64,000 nt of DNA from Lamellibrachia satsuma (lineage: Eukaryota; Annelida; Polychaeta; Sabellida; Siboglinidae). Each line of letters begins with the position of its first letter. Position 1 is the first letter of the stretch. The notes beneath the pieces are model-generated. The model did not search any database. It was not told the DNA's origin and saw nothing but the letters and a program-made list of their open reading frames with translations. Below, piece after piece: positions 48,450 through 61,272 of this stretch. The position numbers and the translations under genes are program-made. The stretch is taken from the NCBI GenBank assembly GCA_033239005.1, contig BSQZ01000001.1, positions 901,501 through 965,500 of the forward strand, read 5' to 3'.

Positions 48450-51400
48450 GTTGTCAGAAAATTTCATTCGTTGGATTTATCTCCCAGCTTAATGAACATC
48501 TTCACCAATATCTTTTATTAATCGCTCACACTAGTAGTCTGCTTTCCGAGGTTTCACTGTTCATTGTAGTCATCAATCATTTTTATTTTACTCAGTTAAA
48601 TATTTCAGTAGTATTTCAACTAAACTGACTGATTACAGGGTATTGATCCCTGCTCTTGGGTCGAAAAAGTGAAAGACAGGGACAGCTAGCAGGCTTCTAC
48701 TCATAAAGTTGCCTGACTTTCAAATGGAACAACTAGAAGACTGAGAACAGAAAAGAAGGAGGAAAGGAAAAAATGCTGCCTCCGTGACATTTCCTACCAC
48801 TTATAGTGATAATCTCTTGTGACATACTGATGCACCAGACCTTACTTCTCAGAAACCAGCCTTTACAGCCAGCATATCCAGCCGGACAAATCATCATCTT
48901 CCCCTAACCTTCAGATATAAAGAATTGCAGACAGAGATTTCAACTACACTGTGCCAGTAAAATTTTAAACAGCAAACACATCAAGTAAACACAAGTTACA
49001 GTACCTATCAACGGATGCTCCCAGTCAATTATTGGCAATGGGTGCCGAGGCCAACTACCTCGGTTGTGACAAGCCATCAAACTAACAGCCTACTCCCTCA
49101 CGATCCACCCACGCATCCTGGGCATCATTTCAAGAACCGTTTACCTTGCCAATTTCCGGTAAAACAGGTGCAAAGATTCCTGGAGCACGTATCTCCGGTC
49201 ACATGTGCACTTCTGATAAATGATTCTACAAAAACTATCCACTGTATGTGAGAATAGTTTTTGCCATAAACAGCCACTGATTATAAAGCAATAAAACCTC
49301 GTTAACTTGCATGAGTGTGTGCAACACCGATCTACACAAGTTAACAATATCAGTTTATTGCATACCGTGATACAACTGTGTGAATAACAATGATATTAAA
49401 TGTTGTTTACCAGCTTTGACGTGTTTATCACAAACAAGGCACTGGTGAGTGAAGAAATACAATTATTTTCGGGCCAGGCATATCCTGCCAGAGCAGTCGC
49501 ACCCCGATTGCACAGTCCTTGGCTAAACACCCACATCCCAGACACGAGACACGTGCAGGCAAGAAATGGGAAACGTTATAGTTAGATAATGTTCTGGATG
49601 AAAACAGGAAGTGAGCGGTTATATTAAGCAAGCTCCTTGTAGCCTTGGTAACGTACTGCGAAGTTGGAAGTTCGCATAGGATCACGGCAATAAATCAGTT
49701 CACGGCAGTCCACCGGCTGAACACAATTGTGTACAAGTAATTAACAAACAAACTGGTAATTAATAAACAAATTGTTATGGGGCATCTGTCTACCCAGCAC
49801 ACAAAATTGAGTCAAATGTTTCATAATTATTTAAGGATTATCATTATATAAAGAGTTTTAGACTATTTTAATATACAATAAACATTATTTACCACTGTGA
49901 TCTCAATTACTTACATTAGGTTATATTTATGTGTTTATTAATTTTAACTATCTACATCCAAATATTTCACTGTAATAATTACAAACATTGAACTGAGAAC
50001 ATTATCTGATGAAAGCCACATTCGGACAATACAAACAAGTTACTTGAGAGGTAAACAACATGTTAAATACAACAATCCAAGAAACGTGAACATCCGTCCA
50101 TTCAAGGACTACTAAGAAATGTTAGTCTGGAGATAGAATGCTAACAGCTCTGTGTTCAATGTCTTTCACAACTAAACTGACTTTGAGGTCTCAAAGTGAA
50201 AGCAACTGACTCCAAAGAGCTAACTCACCTGCACCAGTCACGTCAAATACCATCCAACTATTGCGTTCACCCAAGACTGACCAGCTGCCTTCAGTGAACT
50301 GACTAGTATTCTGACTGACCGGAGAATGTTACGTAGTGGAGCACATACCCCAGTGACCTACCAATGTGTTTAACTTAGGTCATATCCTGCTGACCCACTA
50401 ACAACACGTGAAGACTACTTTTATCTCATTGTCCACCAATCTGGGTCAGTCAACGAACCAACCTGCCACGTGCAGCAACTTCACCAGCATATCCTGTGTT
50501 CAATCTCAACAGGCAAACATGGAACAATATATTAACACATTCATACCGTCAAGGGTCAAGAAGTCCTCATTCACCACCTAACCCTATCTCTAAAAATAAC
50601 CACATACATCACATCCCTGTAACTCCGGTTGAGTGAGAGAAGCTTATGTCATGAGCACTGCTCCAAGCAAACTGACACAGTTACCAACACCAAATCTAAC
50701 AATGGACCAAGGAGCTTTGACCAATATTATACATGTAAATCATTAATTAGTAAAAAAATAACCATTCCAGACACCATGAACCCTGCCAACCACCCTCTGT
50801 GTGAGACAACACAAGACGTTATACGATGCAAAACGTTTCTGAAGTGACTAACAAGGCCTCAATAAAACATCTGGCAGCCAGACAGTTAAAACAATATATC
50901 AAGAAAACTTACCAAAATCAGAGTGCTCACGTGTCCTGCATTTACCGTGTACATATAGAGTGACTTAGTTACACACTGCTTCATATGGTTTATGCAACTT
51001 CAATGAATGCGTGGTACTTTATACTACAGGTGCTACATAATGATGTGTATGGGCAGGTTGCCAAGGAAGTCACTAGCATAATTCTACAGTCACACCCAGA
51101 AAGCTGCAAGTTGACAGCAGTTCTAAGGAGCCGCAATCGACGAACTGTATCGATTCCATGCAGTATCGATCGACACAAGTAATATAATTACACTGTTCAT
51201 TGAATTACAGATAATAATTGATTCATTAGTGCAAAACCAACTCATACACTCTGACAAAGGCAATGGAACAAAATGGTAGACATGTTTTACGATTAGTCAT
51301 CATAATTATATCACAGTAATTCAATGAACACTCACAGAACATTCATACATCCGGTGCCTTGCACAATTAACCGAGATCTGCAAACAATACATACAAAGCC

Positions 51401-54009
51401 ATACATACATTGTGAGTGATATTTAATGTATTTCCTTCGGGCACCTTGCCACCTTCCACGGTGTCGGAAGTGCATTTTGAACACGTTAGCCATGCACTGA
51501 ATCTTGGGATAGAAATTACCACAAATTTTTACTCCCGCATACTACAGGAACCAGTTGTGACATCATCGTCACATATAAACTTCCTTCCATCCTGTAGTCA
51601 TTCTAAACATACAATGAAAATCATGCGTGGTGTCGCGTGTACTCACACGAACCTGAATTTCTCCACCTGAGTAAGGTCATGTCTCCACCTGAGTAAGGTC
51701 ATGTCCAAATCTCTCTATGAGGTCATATTGGAAATTTTATGTTATATGCTGATAAGGCAAGAGATAATTTCTTGACTAGACCCAATAAAATGTTGTGTCT
51801 GTGGTACACTGAAGAAATAAAGAATAACTTGTCTGGTCTCGTACATGCATTTTTTGGTGTTGGACGTATCTATATGAAATACAACACAACAACTAGATAA
51901 AACGATGCTTATATTTTCTAGATAAGGTAGTCACAATGACAAAACACACTTCTGAGCTAAGACTAATAAAATGCATCAGAACAAACTGCCAGGACTGCCA
52001 ACAATAGTTGGTGCATCAATCAACATTCACCTTGATTTCTCCATTTGTCATGTTTTTAAAAAAAATCTGTGACCTCACCATGGTAATCTGCCCCTTCATA
52101 CTTCACAACCACCCAGTCACCTATACTGACTTTGATTTCCTGATTCACTTCTGTTGTGCATCCGCAATAATTATTTCTGAAGTAATGCTATCAATGCTAT
52201 CATCAAAAGAGTCGTCACTAATTGTTACTTCTGTTAAGTCCCGTGAATCAGATGTATCAGCAATCAGCAAATGCTTATTGCCTCTTGCTTATATGCAGTG
52301 CAACTGGTGAGTATTAGCAACTGTGAGATAAACTTGACATTCACTCCTGTATTTCGTAGTACAGCCAGATCCAACAATGCTACTGTTCTAGTTGCACTGC
52401 CTTTTCTATTTCTAACGCAGCACCAAACTGCTCACATGACCATCCCACTAATTCCATCTACAATGCTCTTGTCTGAACTGCATCTGAGAATACTGAAATC
52501 ATGGTCTTGATATAAATTTGGATACTTAGCATTCAAACGCATGAAGACTGTATCCATGAACACAATAAACTTGGTGTGCTGTAATTCACCGAGACAAAGC
52601 CAGTCTCAGTGGTTCCACTATTTGTCCTTGCATAGGCAGTAATTTGACAATCCGCACATGGCAAAAGAAAGATGGCCACTGCCCACCAGATTACAGGAAA
52701 TAATGTCAGAGAACAAAGGCTAGTGATATTGTAAAGTTTTAGCTTGGTTATTGCTGCTTCTAATCCATTTACGCACCGTACTAAGTTCTTAATGCCTAGC
52801 TGAGTGGTCTTTTGTTCTGCCCCAACTGAATTTGGATTTAGTTGGTGTATTTAGTTCCAAATGTTGTGCTAATCCAATTATAAGGATTAAGAATGGCTAT
52901 GGCATTGATAAGGTTTATTAACATCACACATAAATTACATACACTTATATTTTGTAAAAAAAAATTAATCCAATCAGCATGGTGTATGGTGTCGGACGTA
53001 CGGAGTGTCAGACGTATTAGGCATCGGACGTACATTTTTAACGTAAGTCTGACACCACAACTGCTGGTTAATTACCGGTATTGCATAATCAATAAACAAA
53101 TTATTTGTTTGTTCAAACAAATAAAATTAACATTATATCTCAGTTAGTAAAATCTTGCAACTAAATAAATTATAGCGAAATTTTTTTAGTGGAATTTGTC
53201 ATAAAATATTTTTGTTACCATTGTCATGTCATTAGTTGCATTATAAATGATTACATAACATTTGTTGAAAATGGATTAATGTGACATCTGAAACTATGGA
53301 ATATTACCTTTCAAATGATACCACAATTGCTCCATTTGAACCAGTTTCTAAAAATTACATGTTGGTTTACCTGAACGTGGAACTTCCCCTTCATGTTACA
53401 AAAGGCTACTTCAAATGATTTATAATCTAGTCATCACTAATCATAATCAACAGTATTCTAATCCGGGCTTCTCCTTTGTATTGTTAGACTTACATAAAAC
53501 AAAACTTCCATATGCAGCAACCAGAACAACTGAACTACGGAACTTAGATCAAACCATCATTGGCATGTAAAGAGGCCAACGTGAGTGGCAGGTGTCAATC
53601 AAACTAGTGGTAAAGATAGCCCAACCCTTGTATCCAGCAGCTGCTGGAATATCCATCTGACTATGTTCATCTGATACCACAGCTCTAGTACAGGCCACTG
53701 AGGAGAATGAAGTGGCTGAATCTAATCTGGCCCCGCCTTTATCATTGATGTCATTCAGTAGTAATATCCGGAATTGTTATATTGGCAACTTAAACAAAAA
53801 TTAATTGTTGTTAAATGTTTGCTAACTTATTTCCTCTTCATACCATCTTACGATAATATATGTTATACAATGAATGTCTTATTTTTACAACATTTTAGTT
53901 ACTACCCATACACTCACGCAATGAATTACTCGTCTTTAATCTCTCACACAATTATATTGTTTTGTCGCATTAGCAACCAAATTATGGTCTTTCTGACCTA
54001 TAACATTAA
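48450..54009. other. Intergenic, no gene recognised
   Basis: 5.5 kb without a supported exon. ORFs are under 115 codons and lack recognisable motifs. A 14-bp inverted repeat (GTTCATTGAATTAC, near 51196 and 51315) and a 22-bp direct duplication near 51660-51705 are the only structures noted. Confidence 0.4.
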
Positions 54010-54680
54010 CCCATTAGACCCCACAACGGCCGCGGCCGGCCGCTCTGTGCAGTCCTGGAACAGCCGCCGTGGGCCGCATACAGGACCCTCTATAAAAAAA
54101 AATCCTGGCGAATAACTACTGAACTAACGCCACCAAATTTGGCCACACCCTAGCGGGTACATTTTGCAACAACAACAGCTCGTTACGTGCATGTGTTGCC
54201 CTTTCGGAAATCTTGATTTTCGTCAGTTTTGTTCAAGCTATCTCGAAAATTTTTATTTCTATATTTGTCATGATAAAATATGGTGTAACCTGAAAAATAA
54301 CCGTCAGAATTTGATAATGTTTTCAGTGGTGCAAAGCTAACACATACAGCTACATTTTCTTCGCTGAGTTGCATAGGGTTATAGCATGGGATCATTGTCA
54401 AATGTCAGTCGCAACTTTCAAAGTTTTAACAAAATTAATGTACTATTTTGTCTTTGCAAATTGTGATCAAATGTCAACATTTTATTAATATATCCTATTT
54501 CTATGTATACCTGCATGTGGAGAAATTACTACTCTTCAAAATAAACACAACATGTAATTGTCAATATTGAATAGTTTTTTCCACAGATTTTTGAACACAA
54601 GTAGGTAAAATCGCTCGAAATTTGCCAGAAATCCTGGGAACATGGTGGCATGTTTTAATAAAATCCTGGGGCCTAATGGG
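54010..54680. mobile_element. piggyBac-type non-autonomous element
   Basis: Bounded by TTAA on both sides (54006-54009 and 54681-54684). The inverted ends are CCCATTAGACCCC and GGGGCCTAATGGG. TTAA targets with CCC...GGG ends are the hallmark of piggyBac. Near the left end is a GC-only palindromic cluster (CGGCCGCGGCCGGCCG), striking in this AT-rich region. No transposase ORF. Confidence 0.88.
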
Positions 54681-55317
54681 TTAATATTTATGCTATTTGT
54701 AAAAATTCACAGTATGTCGTATTTTTTAATTCATGTTACGTCTTGTCAAATAAACAATTCCTGATTCAGGAATTGCAGTTTCAATATACATCTCTCATTT
54801 TTCTCAGAATGTAGTTGAAATAAGAAATAGCATTCCAGTTAAATGCAATTTCGAGCGAAATTTTTTTTTATGTTGCATCATGAAACAGCATTACATGTTT
54901 ATCTAATACTAGTAATGGCAGGTTTTTTTTTACCAAACTTTCTTTGACCAAAATTCTAAAGGCTAAAGCAGGCTGCGATTTTCATGAGTCCATAAATCCG
55001 AGACTCTTTGTTTCACCCTACGGACTCTTTATACAGCCATTGGAAAGGGTCCGTGTGACAGTAAATCGAGTGTTAAACTGGCCAATTTCAAAGGTTCGTC
55101 AACATGTGTGTATGCAGCCATCTCAAATGGGTTCCAGGCGGTCCCGAGCGGTCATAATGACATCTATTTGCTCAAATATCAATGAGTATGGTGTACCTAC
55201 ACTGCTCTCGCATCCGGCATGGATGCGGCCATCTTGGATTACGTGGAGGACATTCAATTCGGATTGGTCAAAATATTCAAATAAAATTAAATTGTTAACC
55301 TGGGCCTGTTTCACCCG

Positions 55318-56281
55318 ATTTGTGCACTGTACATAGGTTGTTGTTATATTTGTGCGCTGTACATAGGTTGTTTTTATATTTGTGTGCTGTACATATTTTG
55401 TTATATTTGTGCACTGTACATAGGTTGCTGTTAAATTTTGCGCTGTACATAGGTTGTTGTTATATTTGTGTACTGTACATAGGATGTTGTTATATTTGTG
55501 CACTTTACATAGGTTGTTGTTATATTTGTGCACTTTACATAGGTTGTTGTTATATGTGTGCACTGTACATAGGTTGTTGTTATATTTGTGCACTTTACAT
55601 AGGTTGTTGTTATATTTGTGCACTATACATAGGTTATTGTTATATATGTGCACTGTACATAGGTTGTTGTTATATTTGTGCACTGTACATAGGTTGTTGT
55701 TATATTTGTGTGTTGTACATAGGTTGTTGTTATATTTGTGCACTATACATAGGTTGTTGTTATATTTGTGCACTATACATAGGTTGTTGTTATATTTGTG
55801 CACTGTACATAGGTTGTTGTTATATTTGTGCACTGTACATAGGTTGTTGTTATATTTGTGCGCTGTACATAGGTTGTTGTTATATTTGTGCGCTGTACAT
55901 AGGTTGTTGTTATATTTGTGCACTGTACATAGGTTGTTGTTATATTTGTGCGCTGTACGTAGGTTGTTGTTATATTTGTGCGCTGTACTTAGGTTGTTGT
56001 TATATTTGTGCGCTGTACATAGGTTGTTGTTATATTTGTGCGCTGTACGTAGGTTGTTGTTATATTTGTGCGCTGTACGTAGGTTGTTGTTATATTTGTG
56101 CGCTGTACGTAGGTTGTTGTTATATTTGTGCGCTGTACATAGGTTGTTGTTATATTTGTGCGCTGTACATAGGTTGTTGTTATATTTGTGCGCTGTACAT
56201 AGGTTGTTGTTATATTTGTGCACTGTACATAGGTTGTTGTTATATTTGTGCACTGTACATCGGTTGTTGTTATATTTGTGC
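55318..56281. repeat. 30-bp minisatellite, about 32 copies
   Basis: Units of GCACTGTACATAGGTTGTTG followed by TTATATTTGT, with CGC/CAC and ACAT/ACGT subtypes. A 30-bp period free of stops gives open frames of over 300 codons on both strands (for example repeating CALYIGCCYI); these are artefacts. No array-specific gene context is visible. Confidence 0.96.
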
Positions 56282-56640
56282 AGACTCCTTATTCTGTCTC
56301 TGGACTTTCAAATTTCAGCAGGTGGTAGTCCGTTCCAAAGCAAAATTTATGCACCTAAAGCTCAAACATATATGTAAAAAGTTCACAACCTCTTGCTTTT
56401 TTCTAAGCAATACAACTACCATTCAGGGCCACATAAAATTACACATTTAGTCTAAGGGATAAACTCATTAGGCTAGCTCAATGATTGCTTATTAAAGCAA
56501 AACCTATGGTCCAACAAATAATAATCGGCAAGTTATCTTTATTCATGTAGTCTTACAATATATGTAAAAAAATAATTACTTTTAAAAAATAAAAGTTGTA
56601 TTTACTGCACTACAGAAATTCTGTTTCACTTGGCAACAGG
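56282..56640. other. No feature recognised
   Basis: AT-rich DNA after the 30-bp array, with nothing recognised. Confidence 0.4.
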
Positions 56641-56859
56641 ATTGGGGTAAAATATGCTTTTGTTGATCAAATACAAATGTAAATTTTTTATTTCAACACA
56701 CCAACATACATGGTAACACTGGTGCAGTTTTGTGCTAGAATTCTCTCCCAAGTCAACCCGTTGCTACACCCACTTAGCTTGATGAAATCTTTATTTGAGT
56801 TCCAGGAAGTTGGCAGGGCTATGTCATTGTCTTAATGACATGTATATGACTCAACTACT

Positions 56860-57120
56860 GTTCTAACAATCCATACTGACATAGATCAACCATTAGTGCC
56901 CATAGACTTCCAACAATAGAGCATGATCCGTCCATTAGTGCATGTGTTGTACGTTCCTTTGGACCAAACAACCTTGTATGATGGACAGATTTTCCCACCC
57001 TTCTGCTGTAAAAAAATTCTGATCTCAGCAATGTCAGCATCAACTTTTGATGGTTTAGCAGCAATGCATGACTTGCAAAAAAATGCTGAGGATGGTCAAC
57101 AAACAATCCTTTCTAAATGG
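56860..57120 (-). pseudogene. Decayed coding remnant, family uncertain
   Basis: One minus-strand frame reads HLERIVC, stop, PSSAFFCKSCIAAKPSKVDA, DIAEIRIFLQ, and VVWSKGTYNTCTNGRIMLYC followed by WKSMGTNG and a stop. The Cys-rich, non-repetitive composition looks like former protein, but two in-frame stops rule out a working exon. It may belong with the transposon-like remnant at 58440-58990; that is a guess. Confidence 0.4.
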
Positions 57121-58220
57121 ATAACTTACAAACCACTCACATGTCGTGGATTGACATTAAGTGTTTTTGGTCACAAACGCCAAAGTTCTAGTTGCTCAAA
57201 CACACACATGTATGTCAGTAAAATGTTAACATTAATTATTCAAAGAATGATCATTACGTTACTTTGCTTACCTCTGAAATAAATACCTGTGCTGAGTATG
57301 TCAACACCTATCACCTAAATGTAATAATAGGCAGAATAGGCAGCTTGGACAGGACAAAACTGAAGGCTGTTGTTGTAGACTGTTGTTTATAAGGTAGATG
57401 TAGTCGTTTATAAAATTATCAAAACAATTGGTCATTAGCTTGCTAAATATATCATTACTGCATGTTGCCATGCATTAATGAAGTCGTCATTAATCAAATC
57501 AGCCATTCCAATGTGATTTCCATGACGAAAGTTACTAAAATTTTAATGATGTCCTTCTATTGCTTCCATCCTGAACAAATGTTTCATAGACCTTAAACAG
57601 CTATGTAGCTTAGCCAAGCAATTTTTCAATTCAGCAACATTTTCATGGAAAAAGTGAGAGAAGAAAAACGTGACTTTTGTGACAGCTACTATCCCAAATA
57701 TACCAACTGACTAGGAGAGATCAACCATTTTGTTTCACGCAGTAGAATACTTGGAAGTTTGAAGGTTCCTAAATTAGACAACTATCAGATATTAGTAAAC
57801 TTTTGTTCTTAGAGAGCATTGGAAGTCAGAAAAAGTGTGACTTCCGTGATGAGTAGCTCCACTAGTATGAAACAAAGTACAAAATTTGTTTTTGTTATTA
57901 TTTATTTACATAAACTACCAAAACACAAATAAAGTCCAAAGTACGACTTGATGAGCAAAGTTTTCCAAAACGTTTTCATTTGCAAATCCTTCTGCATATA
58001 TGAAAGATAAAATATTGAATGAATTAAGGTTCACTTATACTTGTGACTACTTCAGGTAAACAGTTTTGATTTCTGGCATGTTCAGAGCTAGGTTCCTGGC
58101 TTCCTCAAAACTGTTGGCTGGAAAGGTTAGTTAATAATAATTAACTTCTATGGTGCCTATACCCTCACGAACTTGAGCTCAGAGGCTCAACAAAACAGAA
58201 TCATTAAGCATAATCGTGAA
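57121..58220. other. No feature recognised
   Basis: AT-rich DNA without supported genes or repeat ends. Confidence 0.4.
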
Positions 58221-58229
58221 CAGAGAGGC

Positions 58230-58440
58230 AAAAAAATCATTATCAGAACGAGGGTCAACCAAACATTTATGGTGAAAATGCAATCTGGAATAAATGTCTT
58301 GAGTTTTTTTCAGAAGGTAGCTATTGTTTCAGGTGTTTTCAAAGTGATGGGCAGTTCCTCCAGACCCTAGGCGCAGCAACAGAGAAAGCCTGTTTGCCCA
58401 AGTTAAGTTTAATCTTAGGAACAATAAGTTGACCCCTATG
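58230..58440 (-). pseudogene. LINE C-terminal fragment
   Basis: The minus strand reads PKIKLNLGKQAFSVAAPRVW, RNCPSL and a stop. This is the common C-terminal block G..AFSVAAP..WN.LP of LINE ORF2 proteins. Confidence 0.65.
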
Positions 58441-58990
58441 GACTGCCAGGAGTGGTCTTCTTCAGACGACCAGTTGTAGAGGTCGCCACTTCTGTTCAGG
58501 AAATTCAGACAAATATCCTCGTCATCCAGCTGCTGCACCTGGAAGAAAAGCCAAAGAAACACTAATTTAATATAAGAATTTCACATGAACTGAGTCTATA
58601 ATGATACATGCTCAGTGTAGTGAGGTTTAGGATAGTAAATTTGTACTGAATAATGTACATTATAAACTTATTTTTTATTACACATAAAATGCCATGATGC
58701 TGTTCACTGTTTCTTCAGCTATGTAGGCCAGTCTTGCTTTCTTTATTTTGTCTTGAAACTCATTGACCAGTATCCAGAGCACGGCCTTTCGTTTTCCTGG
58801 GCGTTTTGGCAGTGAACCTTTTACCCGATGTGTAGCCATTGACAGGAAATATCTTGCAGAATAGGCTCTGGGACTGTTCAAGCTTGGTCCACTTGGTCCA
58901 ACTAATTTTATACTCAGCAGCAGTTAATTAAGTTTTCTCACTCTTCTTCTGCCTTTCTGCAGGTGTGAGTGGCATTCTGGCTCAACCCTA
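58441..58990 (-). pseudogene. Remnant of an invertebrate transposon-like protein with a deleted middle
   Basis: Minus-strand pieces in order: RMPLTPAERQKKSEKT, SLPKRPGKRKAVLWILVNEF and EETVNSIMAFYV, then after 130 bp VQQLDDEDICLNFLNRSGDL and YNWSSEEDHSW. The first three resemble the N-terminus, and the last the C-terminus, of a long uncharacterised transposon-like protein family that I recall from fishes, cnidarians and molluscs (MPLTPAE.QR, LP.SPRKRKAVV, NFM.RSG..F.WP). The long middle is missing. Family assignment is from memory. Confidence 0.55.
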
Positions 58991-59769
58991 TTAACCCTTT
59001 AGCTCCCAGATCAGCCAAAGACGGCCAACCCTCTCCTTCCCGCATCGGCCGATGATGATGATGAGATGTCGCTACGGTTAACCGAAATTTATGTAGTTAC
59101 ATCTAGCGTTCATGCTGTATAGTAAATATGACTTCATTCTAGAGATATCAGGGAAATGTGGGTATTTTCGAAACATCCGTTAATGCCCCCTTTATGCGAA
59201 ATTAGCGATTTATGAATTGATAAAAAGCGTGTTTACTGGGCTTTAAATATGGCTACCGACTGTCATTTGTGGACAGCGGTAGAAGTCGCGCGTTAGCTAC
59301 AAGGTGATGCCAGTGATTTGGACGAAGCTGATTCCAACATGGAAATCGAGGTATGTTTACTTAAAATCAATGGAAATTAATCTTGATGCCATGGTTACGT
59401 CAACTTAAGTCTTACGCAAAGTAGGCACTATTAGGTATATGAAATGTTTCTGAATATAATACATTTGTGTTACACACGATTCTTTCTGCTAATGTCTACA
59501 TTGACAGCTACAGAGGTTATTCTTATGTCGATAGTATGATGGCATTGATGCAATAGTTGAACATCTGACAGCTGTCACTAGGCTTAGGCGTTATGACTAT
59601 GTCTGACTGTGACTGGATATGGCTATGTTGATTGATTACGGCAATTCCACTGGGGTACAAAGGCACTGCTGTATTTGAATATTTTTTGTGGATATTTACA
59701 CCACAATTCATTGGGATGAATGTCCAAGTCAATTTCAGTATAATAATAATACATATATAGTGAACTAAT

Positions 59770-60582
59770 CAAACAAAATTAGAGGACCTGGACTTTGCCG
59801 ACGACATAGCACTCATGTCATCATGCTACACACACATGCAAACAAAGACAAGACAACTGAATCAATTTGCAGCAAGAACAGGACTAAGAATAAATAAAAA
59901 GAAAACTCAAATATTGAGGATAAACAGCAAGTGCGAAAACAGAGTACTAATCGATGATCCAGAGCTAAAGGAAGTGGACAAGTATAACTACCTTGGTGCG
60001 AACGTTAGTAAGCAAGGAGGAGGCGGCGATGACATTGTTAACAGAATTCGTAAAGCGAGGGTATCCTTCATGAAACTAAAGCAGATATGGAGTTCAAATA
60101 TATACACATTGAGATTTAAACTGAGGCTTTTTAACACACTTGTTAAACCAGTGTTGTTGTATGGAAGTGAAACATGGAACATTAACGAAGGAGACAACAG
60201 AAAGTTAGATACATTTTTTTTTAAGTGCTTAAGACTACAAATTCGATGGCCATATGTTGTATCAAATCGAGATAGTCTGGCAAAAACAAAATTGAAGACA
60301 ATCAGCACTGAGGTCAAGTTAAGAAGATGGAATTGGGTAGGACATATCCTACGAATGGACAAGAACAGCAAATGTGAGACTGCATTGACCTGGACGCCTG
60401 AAGGTAGAAGAAAGGTTGGTCGACCAAAGACAACGTGACGATCAACTATTGAAAATGAAAGACGTATACTGGGGTGGAATAGCTGGAACGAAGCCAGACG
60501 TGTAGCAGCTGACAGAACAAGATGGAGTAGATTCACTTCGGCCTTATGGGCCACTGGGCCCGAAGAGGATAGGTGAGGTGAG
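59770..60582 (+). mobile_element. 5'-truncated LINE insertion with 10-bp target-site duplication
   Basis: Flanked by GTGAACTAAT (59760-59769 and 60583-60592). It encodes LEDLDFADDIALMSS with the RT catalytic ADD, GLRINKKKTQILRI, YNYLGANVSKQ, PVLLYGSETWNI, LRRWNWVGHILRMD and GRRKVGRPKTT, then a TGA in place of the usual Trp codon, and RSTIENERR. The 3' tail is (GGTGA)n. The frame is open for over 200 codons, so the insertion is fairly recent. Confidence 0.9.
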
Positions 60583-60889
60583 GTGAACTAATTATAAAAT
60601 AAATGTAATTTACAATTATTAGTACAGTTTATATAGTGTCATGTGTAGTTTTATCATATATATTTCGTAAAAAAAACAAAGTAACCATATCACATGAATT
60701 TGCCTTATTGAAAAGTTATCACTGTCATAATTTTGCGTAACTTTTCAATGTTTTATTTATGTCTGGTGATTATATTTGCAGTTGTATGATTGTGAATCGA
60801 GTGACAGCAGCGACGTGATGCAGATGAAGCTATCGAAATTCCTCGTCATGTCCAACATGCATTTCATGTATTATGACATGTTATATGCT

Positions 60890-61042
60890 CAACCATTTTG
60901 ATAATGCATCACTTAGTGTCATTGTCTGCTGCGTAACTTTTTTATTCTTCACTTTTTACTGATACAAGTTGTGTAAAAAGCGAAGAATAAAAAAGTTACG
61001 CTGCAGACAATGACACTAAGTGATGCATTATCAAAATGGTTG
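60890..61042. repeat. Fold-back with near-perfect 68-71-bp arms
   Basis: The left arm 60890-60960 and the right arm 60975-61042 are reverse complements with very few mismatches; the core GATAATGCATCACTTAGTGT is exact. The loop is about 14 bp. Nested in the piggyBac-type element. Confidence 0.9.
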
Positions 61043-61272
61043 GGCATCAAGCCATGTATGGTCAACATATTTTATTGATCCGGTAGCATATTTGGTACCA
61101 GTGTATAGAGAATTTAATAATCTTTAAAATAACTCCAACTTCCTATTGTGACAATTGATTAAAAGCACTAGATCAAAAACAAACTGACATGCAACATATT
61201 TTTCCGAATCTATAGGTCAAATATCTGAAGCTGAGACTTGTCAATAATAATCTCTGAGTGCTAGTGGGTTAA

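Larger units (their letters stand above)
58995..61268. mobile_element. piggyBac-type element carrying two nested insertions
   Basis: TTAA at 58991-58994 and 61269-61272 flank ends CCCTTTAGCTCCCAGA and, read inward, CCCACTAGCACTCAGA. Inside, an acidic peptide (QGDASDLDEADSNMEIE, about 59300-59350) and, after an intron-like GTATGT...TTGCAG stretch, YDCESSDSSDVMQMKLS (about 60785-60835) recall the acidic N-terminus of piggyBac transposases. A truncated LINE (59770-60582) and a fold-back (60890-61042) lie within it. The rest of the transposase is missing. Confidence 0.7.

Noticed and set aside
54944..55336. 130-codon plus-strand ORF
   Set aside because: No recognisable motif; it runs into the 30-bp array and lacks supporting splice sites.
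55123..56450. ORFs of 307-376 codons on both strands
   Set aside because: Product of a 30-bp tandem repeat whose length is a multiple of three. No start context, domain or splice structure supports a gene.
59988..60554. 188-codon minus-strand ORF
   Set aside because: It is the antisense shadow of the LINE reverse-transcriptase C-terminus on the plus strand.
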